This document shows positions 1 through 10,452 of a stretch of 64,000 nt of DNA, in pieces (the first letter of the stretch is position 1; the number at the start of each line of letters is the position of its first letter). The translations under genes and the position numbers were made by a program. The notes beneath the pieces are model-generated. The model saw only the letters and a program-made list of their open reading frames with translations. It was not told the DNA's origin and did not search any database. The stretch is from positions 15,398,637-15,462,636 of the forward strand of contig CM055110.1 in assembly GCA_029204225.1 (NCBI GenBank), in the 5' to 3' direction. The stretch comes from Diphasiastrum complanatum. Its lineage: Eukaryota > Streptophyta > Lycopodiopsida > Lycopodiales > Lycopodiaceae.

Positions 1-12
1 GCTCCATGGTTC

Positions 13-246
13 TATTGAAATTTGATGCTCAGTCTCAAATCCATTCAATAATGAGCATCCTAAAAACCATAAACAAAAGGCTTGAATTTCTGAGTAGAGG
101 ATTGAAAAATTCAGAGTTGAATTTTCTAGAATATTTCGATACTGAATCGACTCGAAAAATTCTATATTTTTTGAGGTACATTTTTTGATACTTGTAAATT
201 TCGATACTGTCAATCTAAAATCCAACACAATGACTTCACGTTGACA
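13..246 (+). repeat. 5' LTR of the copia element
   Basis: Aligns along its length to 2791-3020, sharing blocks such as CCATTCAATAATGAGCATCC and GACTTCACGTTGACA. The first bases have drifted from TG; the end is CA at 245-246. The following tggcaagg at 247 begins with the TGG expected of a primer site but is otherwise not a recognisable tRNA complement. Confidence 0.8.
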
Positions 247-262
247 TGGCAAGGCTTTTTCC

Positions 263-858
263 ATGATCACTCTCAACATCAAAGACAATCAAATTAGTCA
301 CATAAGAGCTGCTAAGACTGCTAAGAATGCATGGAACATCCTATCAACATTGTACGATATTAGGGACGTCCCTTCCAAACTCCATTTGAGGAAGCAATTC
401 TTCACCCTGAGAATGTCTGAAACAGTAAGTGTTTTGAGCCACATCAACACTTTTCAAAATCTTATGGAGCAGATGACTGCAACTGGCTCAGTCATTGAAG
501 ATACTGAAGTTGTTATGACTCTATTATCGAGTCTTTCTTAGACCTATGAGAATTGGGTCCTTGCAATTTCGATCTGGGAGAAGATTACCCTTTCAAGAGT
601 GATTTCATTACTTCAACAAAAGGAGGCCAGAAGATCTGCAACCTCCTCAGGCACAAAGGCCTATATTCCAAAAATCAGAAGTTTAAATCCAAAAAGAAGA
701 GCAATATGCAGTCAGGATCGAATTTTGACTCAAGCTCAAATTTTGGCTCTAGATCGAATTCGAACTCTTCATCTTTCCAACCAAAGCAGAAACTATTCTA
801 CAGATACTACAAGAGAACTGGACATGAGATCAAGGAGTGCAGAACTTTGAAATTTAAC
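263..858 (+). pseudogene. copia gag remnant (UBN2-type gag and zinc knuckle)
   Basis: Nucleocapsid/capsid-like gag of a copia element. Residues encoded at 263-541 carry the UBN2-type pattern (AWNILSTLYD, then a leucine-rich segment and an M-T-LL-SLS end). After a stop at 539-541 the gag continues in another frame from 553: a basic, Ser/Asn-rich linker and then a CCHC-like knuckle at about 799-843 read as YRYYKRTGHEIKEC, in which the first cysteine pair is degraded. The stop, the frame change and the broken knuckle make it non-functional. Family assignment is secure; the exact ends are not. Confidence 0.75.
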
Positions 859-929
859 AATGAGAAGAAGAAGCAGTTCCAACAACAAGCGAATTCTATC
901 TCAACCAGTTATTTGACTCAACAACAAGA

Positions 930-1695
930 GGAAGATGAAGCAATCTTTATGGCCAAGGTCGGAGAACAACATGATATCGATTCTAGAGCAACTCAACACA
1001 TGACTCACCATCAAGACTGTTTCAAAGATTATAAATCTTTCACCCATTCTCGAGTTGTTCAACTAGGAGACAACTCATCACATTTGATTCAAGGTGAAGG
1101 AATAGTCATAATCGAATTTCAGAAACGTGAAGTTAAGTTGTTGTCCAATGTTCTCCACATTCCAAATCTGACCAAGAATTTGCTCTCAGTTAGCAGAATC
1201 ATTGATTCAGGTCGGAGGGTTGAATTTGTTACAACCAGTTGCAACATCCTTGACAAATCTCGAAAAGTTTTAGCTTTCGGAAGAAGAATTGGCAATCTCT
1301 ACAAACTCAGCTAGTGTTATTCTTCCAACAATCAAGCTCTTCACACCTCAACTTCCGAATCATCTGATGTGCTTTGGCATTTCAGATTAGGCCACTTGAA
1401 CTTCAATAGTATTCAACAAATGTCGAATCAGAAACTAGTACAAGATTTGCCTTCTGTCAACAAGCCAAGTTCTCCATGTGAAAGCTGTATAATCAGCAAG
1501 CATGCTAGAAGTCCTTTCATTTTTTACTCAGTTCATACTTCCAAAGGGTTGCTAGATCTTGAACATAGCAACATCTGTGGCCTGATGCAGACTGCTTCCA
1601 AAGGGGGAGCTCTATACCTTCCAACCTTCATCAATGACTTCTCTCTAAGGATTGCAACCTATTTTATGAAGAACAAATCATGTTCTAGAAAATAA
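930..1695 (+). pseudogene. copia pol N-terminal remnant: protease and integrase zinc region
   Basis: The segment at about 976-1010 reads DIDSRATQHMT, corresponding to the copia protease site where DSGA is expected; the catalytic-loop glycine is replaced by arginine. The gag-pre-integrase region follows (VLHIPNLTKNLLSVSRI at about 1150-1200). A stop precedes the next open piece (1369-1695), which reads LWHFRLGHLNFNSI and then CESCIISKHARSPF, the HHCC zinc-binding module before the copia integrase core. The integrase catalytic core is absent; the sequence jumps to the RT end near 1730. Confidence 0.75.
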
Positions 1696-1729
1696 ATGCA
1701 TTTCTTATTGAGAATGGTTTCATTCCAAA

Positions 1730-2771
1730 CCTAGTAGACTCGAATGTCTACTTCAAATCTGTATCGAATTTCTTCTTCATCATCACTCTCTATGTGGATT
1801 ATATACTATTATTCAGTAACGATTCAAATCTGATGAAGGAAACGAAATGCATGCTGGCCAAGGAGTACCAAATGACTGATATGGGTCCAGTCCACTATTG
1901 TCACGGAATCAAAAAGTTTCAAATTTGACCCAGTCATCTGATTTTCATCAGCCAGCAGAGATATCTCACAAACGTACTAGAAAGGTATGGAATGGCCAAC
2001 TGCAAACCGAGTATCTTTCCACTCGACCTTGGACTGAAGTTGTCAAAGGAACAATCGCCTCAAACTGAGGCAAAAAAGGAAGAGATGAAGCAATATTTGT
2101 TTCACTCCATCATTGGCTCGCTGATGTATGCAATGATCTGCACTCGACCCGACATTACATATTCGATCAGTTCACTTAGCCAATTCCTATCAAATCCAGG
2201 TCTAACCCATTGGAAAGCACTCACAAAAGTCATGAAGTACATCCAGGCAACCAAACATCTTAGCATCTGTTATGAAGGCATCAAACCTACCAACATACTT
2301 GAAGGATACATAGATGCAGATTGGGCAGGAGATATCGATACTAGAAGGTCTACTTCTGGATTTGTAATTTTATACAATCAAGGTCCAATCTCTTGGAACA
2401 ACCAAAACCAGACCTCAGTAGCATTATCATCAACCAAATCACAATACATTATTGCCACGAATGCTACAAAGGAGGCAATTTGGCTGAGGCACCTGCTAGC
2501 AGAAATCGACCTTGCACAGTCACATCCAACGACCATCTTTTGTGACAACCAAAGCACCATAGCTCTCTCTCAATCCGAGATTTCATTCTCGAAGAAGCAA
2601 GCATATCAAAATCTATATCACTATTTGAGAGACAAAGTGCAAAGCAAGGAGGTATCCTTAGTCTACTGTAGGACAGAATCAATGGCAGCAGATTACTTCA
2701 CAAAGGCTCTGTCAAAGGAGCACCACCTTAGATTCAACGACATGTTGAATCTGAAAATCAAAAGTTTTTAG
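1730..2771 (+). pseudogene. copia RT C-terminus and RNase H remnant
   Basis: About 1790-1925 encodes the end of a copia RT: a degraded YVDD region (LYVDYILLFSND) followed by a conserved MTDMGPVHY-type segment. An intact open stretch at 1992-2771 (259 codons) is a typical copia connection and RNase H: IGSLMYAMICTRPDI, DADWAGDIDTRRSTSGF, ALSSTKSQY in place of the usual SSTEAEY, FCDNQSTIALS and ADYFTKAL near its end. The frame closes just before the polypurine tract at 2781. This is the best preserved part of the element, but without an upstream RT it cannot act. Confidence 0.85.
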
Positions 2772-2790
2772 GATCCACATTAAGGAGGAG

Positions 2791-3020
2791 TGTAGGAATT
2801 CGATGCTCAGCCTTAAATCCATTCAATAATGAGCATCCTAAAAAACCAGAAACAGAAGGCTCAAATTTCTGAGTAGAGAATTGAAAAATTTTGAATTGAA
2901 TTTTCTAGAATATTTTGATATTGGATCGACTAGAAAAATTCTATATTTTTCGAGTCATTGTACATTTTTAAGATACTTGTAAATTTCAATATTGTCTAAA
3001 CCAACGACTTCACGTTGACA
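2791..3020 (+). repeat. 3' LTR of the copia element
   Basis: Starts TG directly after the polypurine run taaggaggag and ends CA at 3020. It matches 13-246 with scattered substitutions and small indels, indicating an old insertion. Confidence 0.82.
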
Positions 3021-3133
3021 GTCTGCCCACTTTGTACATGCATTAATTGTAGTGAGGTGGTTGTAATAACGGCAACATAAGGTAGTTGTAGATATTTTGT
3101 AGGATATTATGCATTCATCAGATGATCTAGAGT

Positions 3134-3708
3134 ATGATAGAGGGAAAAGCAGCCTTGGATAAGTGCATCTTGGAGTTGGGCTCGAAGAATACTTTGATCA
3201 GCCACAAGCTGATTCAACTCAACAAAGAACTCCAAATCACCAAGCAACATGAACAAAAGTCAGTGGTAGACCTTAAGCAGGCCCAACAACATGAAGATGC
3301 CCTTCAAGATTATGTGGGCAAGTTATAGCAAGCATTGGGGACCGCACAAGATCAAGTCGACAAAGCCATCCAAGACGCAATGCAGATTCCGCTCTTAAAT
3401 GGGCAATTGGACATGGCCATGTTAGAAAAAAAATGGATCTTGAAAGAATTGGATATTGTAGCAGAGGAGTGGGACAATTTGCTCTGGTAGCAGATCGTCC
3501 AATGTCTCGAGAAGAAATCAACTACCTCCTCGGGAAAGTGGAAAGCTACAAATCCACTTTAACAAGGTTCCAACAAAGATTCGACACATTCCAAGAGAAG
3601 GCCGCAACTGAATTATCAAAGGCCAAAGAGATAATCAAGGGCTATAAACAGTCAGCTACCGCGCTTCTTCAAAAAACTCCTCAGATCCCGATACCAATCA
3701 TTTCTTAA
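3134..3708 (+). pseudogene. Orphan diverged copy of the coiled-coil extra ORF
   Basis: Two open pieces (3134-3328 and 3433-3708, in different frames) encode a heptad-rich, Lys/Glu/Gln-rich coiled coil. The first reads LGSKNTLISHKL and ITKQHEQKS; the second reads REEINYLLGKVESYKSTL and then AATELSKAKEIIKGY. Order and spacing match the coiled-coil ORF of the gypsy family at 56512-57567 (LGSENTLISQKI, AKQHEEKAE, EIAYLFKKVETYKVAL, TELAKAKETINAY). It is clearly more diverged from those copies than they are from each other, and no gypsy LTR or pol flanks it. The frameshift and stop make it a pseudogene. Its biochemical function is unknown. Confidence 0.72.
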
Positions 3709-4407
3709 TGATCTTGTCAGAATGAGCATTAGCGGTTTGTGTAGAAAATTACCTATTGATTATCGTTATCTCAAGTTTGTAAATGTTGAAGATTTTATTA
3801 TAAGACAAACTTCAACATTCCATGCAACCAAGATTTTTCTTCCAAGCTATTGAATTACAATATTATAATGGAATGAGAAAAAAAGGACTTTCAGATGAAT
3901 GATATAAACAAGGCTATGTTTTTTTTGTTCTAAACAAGATTTGAGAAAGATGATGAGCCCTATGGTTTTGGGAAAATGTTTGACATGGCCGATGAGAAAT
4001 TTTTACCTCCACCTTTTGGGTAACACAACTATCAGAATCCATATCAACAATTGATTTTGGAGCAAGATCCACACCTCCTGTCCACCTATGAAACTCTTGG
4101 TATATCTGAAAGAGATAAAAAGAAAGAGTTCTATTTATCCATTAGGATTAGAACAGATGATGAATATTCAGATGGTAAGATAGATTATGGGTGAAATTTT
4201 TTATGAATGAAGAGTCCTCTCACCTCTAATTTTGCCTAGGAGGGAAAAGAGAGTGAGGTTTAGTTGTCTATGAACTTTATGTTTTATTTGTATTTTTGTA
4301 ATGTTGTTGTCTAGTGGCCTAATTTTTTCACTTTTTTATAAAAAATATAAAAGGAATTTAAAAAAAAAAATAGATGCAATTTGAATAAATATGCATGTGT
4401 ACAAAAA
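3709..4407. other. Intergenic stretch with a short unrecognised coding-like remnant
   Basis: Mostly AT-rich. One plus-strand frame (3949-4194) is open apart from a TAA at 4021 and reads DDEPYGFGKMFDMADEKF and then YETLGISERDKKKEFY. The residue composition looks protein-like, but I do not recognise the family. Nothing else is supported here. Confidence 0.3.
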
Positions 4408-4703
4408 TTAAAATACTATGTGGCCAATCTGAGTGTTTGATATATTGAGAATAATAAGTGCAAAAGTTTTACCATCCTTCGATTTCCATTTTGAGTCGGT
4501 TGTGCCTTCTTCAAGCTTCACTTCGATACCTGTAGCAACATCCCACAACTCATTGGCAATTAGCAAGGTATTCATCTTAAATTTCCACAAATAGTAATTG
4601 GATCCATTCAGCTTGTCTGCGATGAGACCGGCTTTACTTTGGTATCCATCTGGAGCTTTAGTATGTCGATAAAATGATGACTTTAAGAATGATGTTGTGC
4701 GGC
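4408..4703 (-). pseudogene. Minus-strand copia gag fragment cut by the chromovirus
   Basis: Reading leftward from about 4700, an open frame encodes the start of a copia gag: KLNGSNYYLWKFKMNTLL, then LWDVATGIEV and KWKSKDGKTFALIIL, a classic DUF4219/UBN2 start with W at the expected position. It ends at a stop near 4408. Its upstream leader and primer site lie on the other side of the chromovirus (10453-10615), and the two flanks join at the duplicated gctac. The ATG at 4649 is not in this frame, so the original start is uncertain. Confidence 0.7.
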
Positions 4704-4708
4704 GCTAC
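4704..4708. repeat. Target-site duplication (left), gctac
   Basis: The five bases before the 5' LTR are identical to the five bases after the 3' LTR (10448-10452), the expected footprint of integrase-mediated insertion. Confidence 0.9.
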
Positions 4709-5151
4709 TGTTGTAAAGCTGACTTAGATGCACCTAGTGTGCCCTGTAAGACTCTAAGGGGTGACGCTCCCTAAGGTCCCAGAGCAAGTTAGAATGTCAA
4801 GGACTGAGCCTCCGACCTGTGGTGAGCCAGTCAAGTAGTCACAAGTCATGAGCTAGCTCTGGAGCTCGAGTCATGGCCTAGTCAGGGCGCTATGCCAATT
4901 GGTCAGTTTGGCAACCACTATGCCTTGGGTTTCATGTGTGGCTTATCTTTGCCTTTGGTTACCTTTTGGGGACGGATTCTGAGTTGGCTTTCGGGTTGGT
5001 TGGGATTCCAGTTTTCTTAAGTCTGAATGGTTAAGCTTGTTATGTTTCTGAGTTGGCTTTTACGTAAGTACATGATGGATGAATGTTAGACTTAAGCGCA
5101 TGTTGGGGAAACCGCTCAAGTCCCAGCACCCTTTGAGGCGCCGGCGCAACA
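4709..5151 (+). repeat. 5' LTR of the chromovirus, about 415 bp shorter than the 3' LTR
   Basis: Matches both ends of 9590-10447. After CCTAGTCAGG (ending 4886) it carries about 27 bases absent from the 3' LTR, then rejoins at ACCACTATGCC. The missing part corresponds to roughly 9768-10206. Confidence 0.88.
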
Positions 5152-5153
5152 TG

Positions 5154-5166
5154 TGGTATCAGAGCC
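5154..5166 (+). other. Primer binding site, initiator tRNA-Met type
   Basis: TGGTATCAGAGCC lies two bases after the LTR end. This is the standard complement of the 3' end of plant initiator tRNA-Met and would prime minus-strand DNA synthesis. Confidence 0.9.
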
Positions 5167-5229
5167 GACTAGCCGGTCAGCTACGCAAGTCTCACAGAGA
5201 TGGCCACATTTTGGGATTTGTCAGGACAA

Positions 5230-5640
5230 CCGTTGCGCAAGGTGCTGCCCACAGTGTAAGCACGGGTGCGTCCACGGTCGGGGTGGTCGGGAGAATGGGG
5301 GACTTGATGAGTCAAAGTGATGCCCTCGAGGTGTAAGCACGGTCAGTTCTCGCGGTTCGGGCCTGGCGCTGTCTGCACGTAGGACGGATGAGGCAAAGTG
5401 CTCCCTAGGTAGGTGAAAGCACGGTCTGTACCTTGTGGGGTGCGGGGCGACATATTCGAACTATACGGGTTAACCATTGATACAGAGATGCTACTCGAAT
5501 TTGGGTGTAAAGCACGGGTGGTTAGCTGCCGGTGCAGGATAGCTGCCGATCGTTTAGCTATAAGGGCTATCGACCAAAAAGTGGTGGGGCATGACTGAGG
5601 CAATGTGCTGCTTAATGGTGAAAGCACGGGTGGTTGGATG
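5230..5640 (+). repeat. Degenerate tandem repeat in the chromovirus leader
   Basis: Five diverged units are spaced about 75-110 bp apart. Each has a block like GGCAAAGTGCTGCCC followed by GTGTAAGCACGGG or GTGAAAGCACGGG (blocks ending near 5268, 5345, 5430, 5524 and 5632). They lie where gag would normally begin. The segment is unusually GC-rich for the window. Confidence 0.6.
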
Positions 5641-5865
5641 GATGTTTCCCCGTGGGCTAATTCTGTGATGGATTTGTGTGGGCGCGGCTTGGCAAAGGTC
5701 CTATGTCTGGTCTCAAGGGGAATGTGACTTGAGAGGGATCCTCTGTTTAGCTTTGGTTGGTATGTTCGTTTGTGGTGTGCTTGCCTGGACCTGAATTATC
5801 CCTGACTACGTGTTTTGATCCAGGTGATCTGATCTAGTTGGGAGTTGTGAGAGGAGCTTACATTT

Positions 5866-8800
5866 ATGAGTGGACGACACACAAGTATGGAAAGGAACTT
5901 CCATGGGGCAACCCCCAAGACTGGTTCAAGATTGTTATTCTTATCAGGAAAGATCGCGGGGAGGAAGTCAGATTTCATGATCGACTATGGAGCTTCACAT
6001 AACTATATCTCAAGGAGCGTAGTGGAACAATTCAGCTTGCCGATCAGGAATGTTACATCTACTCTCAAGGTAGAAACAGCGAAGGGAGCACTAGATGCAG
6101 ACAAAGCGACATTGAACATCCCGGTGCAGATTGGAAGATGGAAGGCTAAACTTAGCTTTGTGATTTTAGAGATGGATGCCTTCGATGTGATTTTGGGCCT
6201 CCCTTGGTTAAATGAACACTATATCGCAGTTTTGGGTAGGAGCTCAAACTTGGTCCTCTTGGATTACAAGGGACAAATCTGCGTGACAAAAGCCCTGCCC
6301 GGAGGAAATGCTAAGGATACCGATATTGAACAAAATCTGGTTGTAGCATTAGTGATGAAAAGAATGGCGAAAGGGAAAAGGTCAAAGTGCTTTCTTTGCA
6401 TCTGCCGAGAAGTTCCAGAAGGGAAAAGCGTGCGACAAGAAAACTTGCCAAAAGAAGTGGCAGATCTGCTAGAAGAATTTAGCAATGTGTTTCTGGAGGA
6501 ACTCCCAGCTAAGCTACCTCCTCGAAGACCAGTGGACCATAAAACTGAGTTGGTACCAGGAACGGAGCCAACTTCACGAGCACCCTACAGAATGTCACAA
6601 GAGGAGTTTGCGGAACTGAAACGACAACTTGGTGAATTGCTAGACAAAGGTTTTATTAGAACTAGTGCTTCACCTTTTGGAGCCCCAGTGTTGTTCGTGG
6701 AAAAGGCGGACAAAACTCTTCGAATGTGTGTGGATTATCGCATGCTTAACAAGAGTACCATCAAGAACAAGTACCCCATGCCTAGAATTGATGACCTATT
6801 CGACCAACTCAAACATGCCAAATACTTTAGCCGAATAGATCTCAGATCTGGAGATCATCAAATTCGAATAGCTAAAGGTGATGAGCACAAAACGGCGTTT
6901 CGAACGCGGTACGGGAGTCACGAGTTCCTAGTGATGCCATTCGGTCTAACAAACGCACCAGCCACTTTTTGCACGTTGATGAACAATATTTCTCAAGACT
7001 GTCTAGATGAATTTGTCATTGTGTACATTGATGACATATTAGTATTTAGCTAGAGCCTTAAAGATCACATTAAACATTTAAGGACAGTTCTCCAACGACT
7101 GAGGAGGAACTGCTTGTTCACGAAAAGAGAGAAATGTGAGTTTGTGGTGGAGAAAGTTGACTTCCTTGGACATGTTATAGGCCACGGACGGATTCGAATG
7201 GATCCTAAGAAAATCAAGGCTATCTTGGATTGGCTGGCACCTAAAACTGTTCATGGCATCAAATCCTTTGTGGGGCTATGAAATTTTTACAGGAGATTCA
7301 TTGAGGCATTTAGCAAAATTGTGGCATCGTTGTTGGAGCAGACAAAGACTCATCTCAAAATGACATGGACACCGGAATGCGAAGTAGCGTTCCAAGAACT
7401 AAAGCGACGGATCACTCAAGAACCCATTCTTGCCCTACCGGACTTTAGCAAACCATTCGAAATACATACAGATGCGTCAAACTTTGCTATTGGGGCCGTG
7501 TTGATGCAAGAGGGAAAACCAATTGCATATTTTTCAAAGAAATTAAGTGATGTAGAATGACGTTGGCCAACTCACGAAAAAGAAATGGTTGCAGTCGTAC
7601 ATGCAGTGGAGCATTGGAGACATTATGTGGCAGGAAAGCCCTTTAAGACGTTCACCAACGTATCACTTAAGTACTTCTCATCCCAAGGTATGCTCATGCC
7701 AAAGCAGATGCGATGGCAAAACTTTCTCTCGAAATTCAATATAGACATTCTACATACGGCGGGAAAGAATAATGTGGTAGCAGATGCACTCAGTAGACAG
7801 GAGCACTTGATGGCGACGGTTTCAACCCAGGCGACCGGGCTACTCCAAGAAATCAAAGAGAACTATGGTGTGGATGCGTTGGCTAAGAAACTAATGATCG
7901 AATTCCAGCTGGGAAAGCCTTGTAAACATTTCACTTGGAAAGACCAAATGGTTGTTTATAAACAACGCAGAGTATATGTTCCAGACAACATCAACTTGAA
8001 GAAGAAAATCTTGAGGGAGCATCATGACGTACTAGCCGCCGGACATCCAGGGGTGAATCGCATGTATGAACTCCTCAAGAGAGGCTTCTATTGGCCAGAT
8101 ATGTGGGCAGACGTTGAATCCTATGTGCAAACATGTCCTACATGTCAACAAGTGAAGGTGGAACCGCTAGCCCCAGTAGGGCTACTCCAGCCATTACCAG
8201 TACCAGCATACCCTTGGGACTCTGTGAGCATGGATTTTATTGTTCAACTACCACGTTGCCAGGGTTTCGACTCAATTTATGTGGTGGTTGACCGTTTTTC
8301 AAAACAAGCTCACCTTGTACCAACTAAAAGTTCAGTGACAGCTGAAGAAGTGGCAAGGTTATTTTTCAAATGTGTCTTCAAATACCATGGCCTACCTAGA
8401 ACGACTATTTCTGACCGAGACACCAAGTTCGTCGAAAAGTTTTGGACTTGCTTATTTCACCTCGTGGGAACTGGACTGAATTTCAGCACTGCATATAACC
8501 CTCAAACAGATGGGCAAACGGAACGAGTCAATCGATAGATTGAACAATATTTACGAAATTATGTCGCTTGGGACCAATCCGATTGGGTCAACTACTTGGA
8601 TATTCTCGAGTTTGCACATAACAACCAAGTGAACAGATCTACTGGACGGGCACCCTTTCAGATAAGCAATGGTCAGCTACCGATTGTTCCAAGCTCTTTT
8701 CTTACAGGTGTGCAAGAAACCCCAGTACCCACTGTGGAGGAATTCATCAATGAGTGGCACACAAAGTTGACAGAGGTGAAGTCTTTTTTAGAGTAGTCCC

Positions 8801-9345
8801 AAAGAAGTATGGCAGCTGACGTGAACCCACATCGACGAGAACTGGAATTTGAGGAAGGTGATCAAGTGTGGCTGAACACAAAGAACATTGCGTTACCAAA
8901 AGGTTTCTCTCATAAGTTCGTTCGACCTTATGCGGGACCATATCATGTCACCAAGAAGATCAACCCAGTGGCTTACCGATTGGCGCTGCCATCTAGCTTG
9001 GATATACACAATGTGTTTCATATCTCATTACTCAAACAGTACAAACCAGATGAGCGATTCGATCGGCAACACGAACTTCGTCACCCACCAACGACACTTG
9101 ATGATACAAAGAGGCAGCTGGTATCAGAACAAATATTGACACATAGAAAGCGAACTGGCGTGCAACATGAATATCTAGTGAAGTGGCTACGGGCTCCACT
9201 CATTGAGGCTTCTTGGGAGTACGAAGACAAACTTAAGGAGGGAGCCCCTGAAGTACTTGCAGATTATCTGCAGAAGAATCAACGCAATAGCCGTTTTCCC
9301 AAATCGGCACACAAAGCACTACCTGGCGGCATGCCTCCTGCATAA
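5866..9345 (+). pseudogene. Chromovirus pol (PR-RT-RH-INT-chromodomain) with five in-frame stops
   Basis: A single reading frame runs 3.5 kb without a frameshift. Protease: [11 protein letters not shown] at about 5980 (tyrosine where Ser/Thr is usual after the catalytic Asp). [12 protein letters not shown], then YIDD at 7024-7035. RNase H: FEIHTDASNFAIGAVL at about 7460. Integrase: HHCC finger at about 8020-8155 (H-H-CPTC), with core residues in SMDFI, SDRDTKF and TERVNR. A chromodomain (EYLVKWL and then ASWEYED, about 9170-9230) places it among chromoviruses, which target heterochromatin. Stops: TAG 7051, TGA 7279, TGA 7558, TAG 8536 and TAG 8794; terminal TAA at 9343. The protease start is approximate, since gag is missing upstream. 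Confidence 0.92.
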
Positions 9346-9580
9346 ACACTCATGGCCAATTATGAAGTTCAAGGAACTTCCAGGTATCTTTCTTAAGTTT
9401 GTCAATAAATCACTTGCAGCTTTACACAGGTTTTACGTAAGTGAACTTTATCTACACTTTTCATGTGCTACTGCCAATGTATCTTTTTAATTCAAAAGTT
9501 GTTAAGGCCGATGAATTGAGCCTGTGCCATACGTCCTAGGTCTAGTTTGGCCCTGATGAGGACATCAACTTTTTCAAACG

Positions 9581-9589
9581 AGGGGAGGA
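9581..9589 (+). other. Polypurine tract of the chromovirus
   Basis: aggggagga lies immediately before the TG of the 3' LTR, the plus-strand DNA primer position. The 9346-9580 spacer holds no gene. Confidence 0.8.
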
Positions 9590-10447
9590 TGTTGTAAAGC
9601 TGACTCAGGTGCACCTAGTGTGCCCTGTAAGACTCTAAGGGGTGACGCTCCCTAAGGTCCCAGAGCAAGTTAGAATGTCAAGGACTGAGCCTCCGACCTG
9701 TGGTGAGCCAGTCAAGTAGTCACAAGTCATGAGCTAGCTCTGGAGCTCGAGTCATGGCCTAGTCAGGAAGCAAGTTGATTCTGCTGCCCGGACAGCTCCC
9801 AGGACCTGTCCGAGAGCCAGACTGATTCTACCAGGGTTGCCAGGCTTAATCAGCAATATAAAAACTAAGTTCCAAAAAGCGTGCTTTACCAGAAAGCACT
9901 ATGTTTCAGAACAAAGGGGGTGCGCCGAATCACAGCAGAACTATAGGGGGAGTCCAACAGACAGAAACTTGGGCAGCTCAACCAGTGCCAGGAATCCAGT
10001 CGCCAGGCACAATGCCCAGCACGTGTTGGTGGCCCCGAGACCGGTCAGTCTATGTATGAATGTAACCTCTTCTGAATCTAATAAAGTTGATCCTTGGGGA
10101 TGATTACCATTTCAATTTCGCCTCCGGGACTAGTCCAAGTGGAAGGACCCTTACTACAACCTTTTCGCGTCGTTGGCGCCTAAGGGTCCCTGTCATCGAC
10201 ATGGGACGACCACTATGCCTTGGGGTTTCATGTGTGGCTTGTCTTTGCCTTTGGTTACCTTTTGGGGACGGATTCTGAGTTGGCTTTCGGGTTGGTTGGG
10301 ATTCCAGTTTTCTTAAGTCTGAATGGTTAAGCTTGTTACGTTTCTGAGTTGGCTTTTACGTAACTACATGATGGATGAATGTTAAACTTAAACGCGTGTT
10401 GGGGAAATCGCTCAAGTCCCAGCGCCCTTTGAGGCGCCGATGCAACA
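9590..10447 (+). repeat. 3' LTR of the chromovirus, full length
   Basis: 858 bp, TGTTGTAAAGC to GATGCAACA. It contains an internal region (9768-10206) lacking from the 5' LTR, with AATAAA at about 10079 that may serve as a poly(A) signal. Confidence 0.88.
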
Positions 10448-10452
10448 GCTAC
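10448..10452. repeat. Target-site duplication (right), gctac
   Basis: Identical to 4704-4708. Confidence 0.9.

Larger units (their letters stand above)
13..3020 (+). mobile_element. Decayed, internally deleted Ty1/copia LTR retrotransposon
   Basis: Two direct repeats of about 230 bp (13-246 and 2791-3020) bracket remnants in copia order: gag, protease, integrase zinc region, RT end and RNase H. The internal region is about 2.5 kb, well short of the usual 4-5 kb for autonomous copia elements; the integrase core and most of RT are absent. The 3' LTR starts TGTAGGAATT after a purine run (taaggaggag, 2781-2790), and both LTRs end TTGACA. Flanking 5-mers (ggttc before, gtctg after) do not match, so the target duplication is lost or the ends were rearranged. 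Stops and frameshifts throughout show it is dead. Confidence 0.85.
4709..10447 (+). mobile_element. Ty3/gypsy chromovirus, gag-less, with perfect TSD
   Basis: LTRs at 4709-5151 and 9590-10447 both start TGTTGTAAAGC and end GCAACA. The primer site at 5154-5166 is complementary to initiator tRNA-Met. One pol frame spans 5866-9345 (protease, RT, RNase H, integrase, chromodomain), and a polypurine run (aggggagga, 9581-9589) precedes the 3' LTR. The perfect gctac duplication shows this is one complete insertion, nested in an older minus-strand copia locus. No gag is visible between 5167 and 5865, so the element is non-autonomous, and pol has five in-frame stops. Confidence 0.92.
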
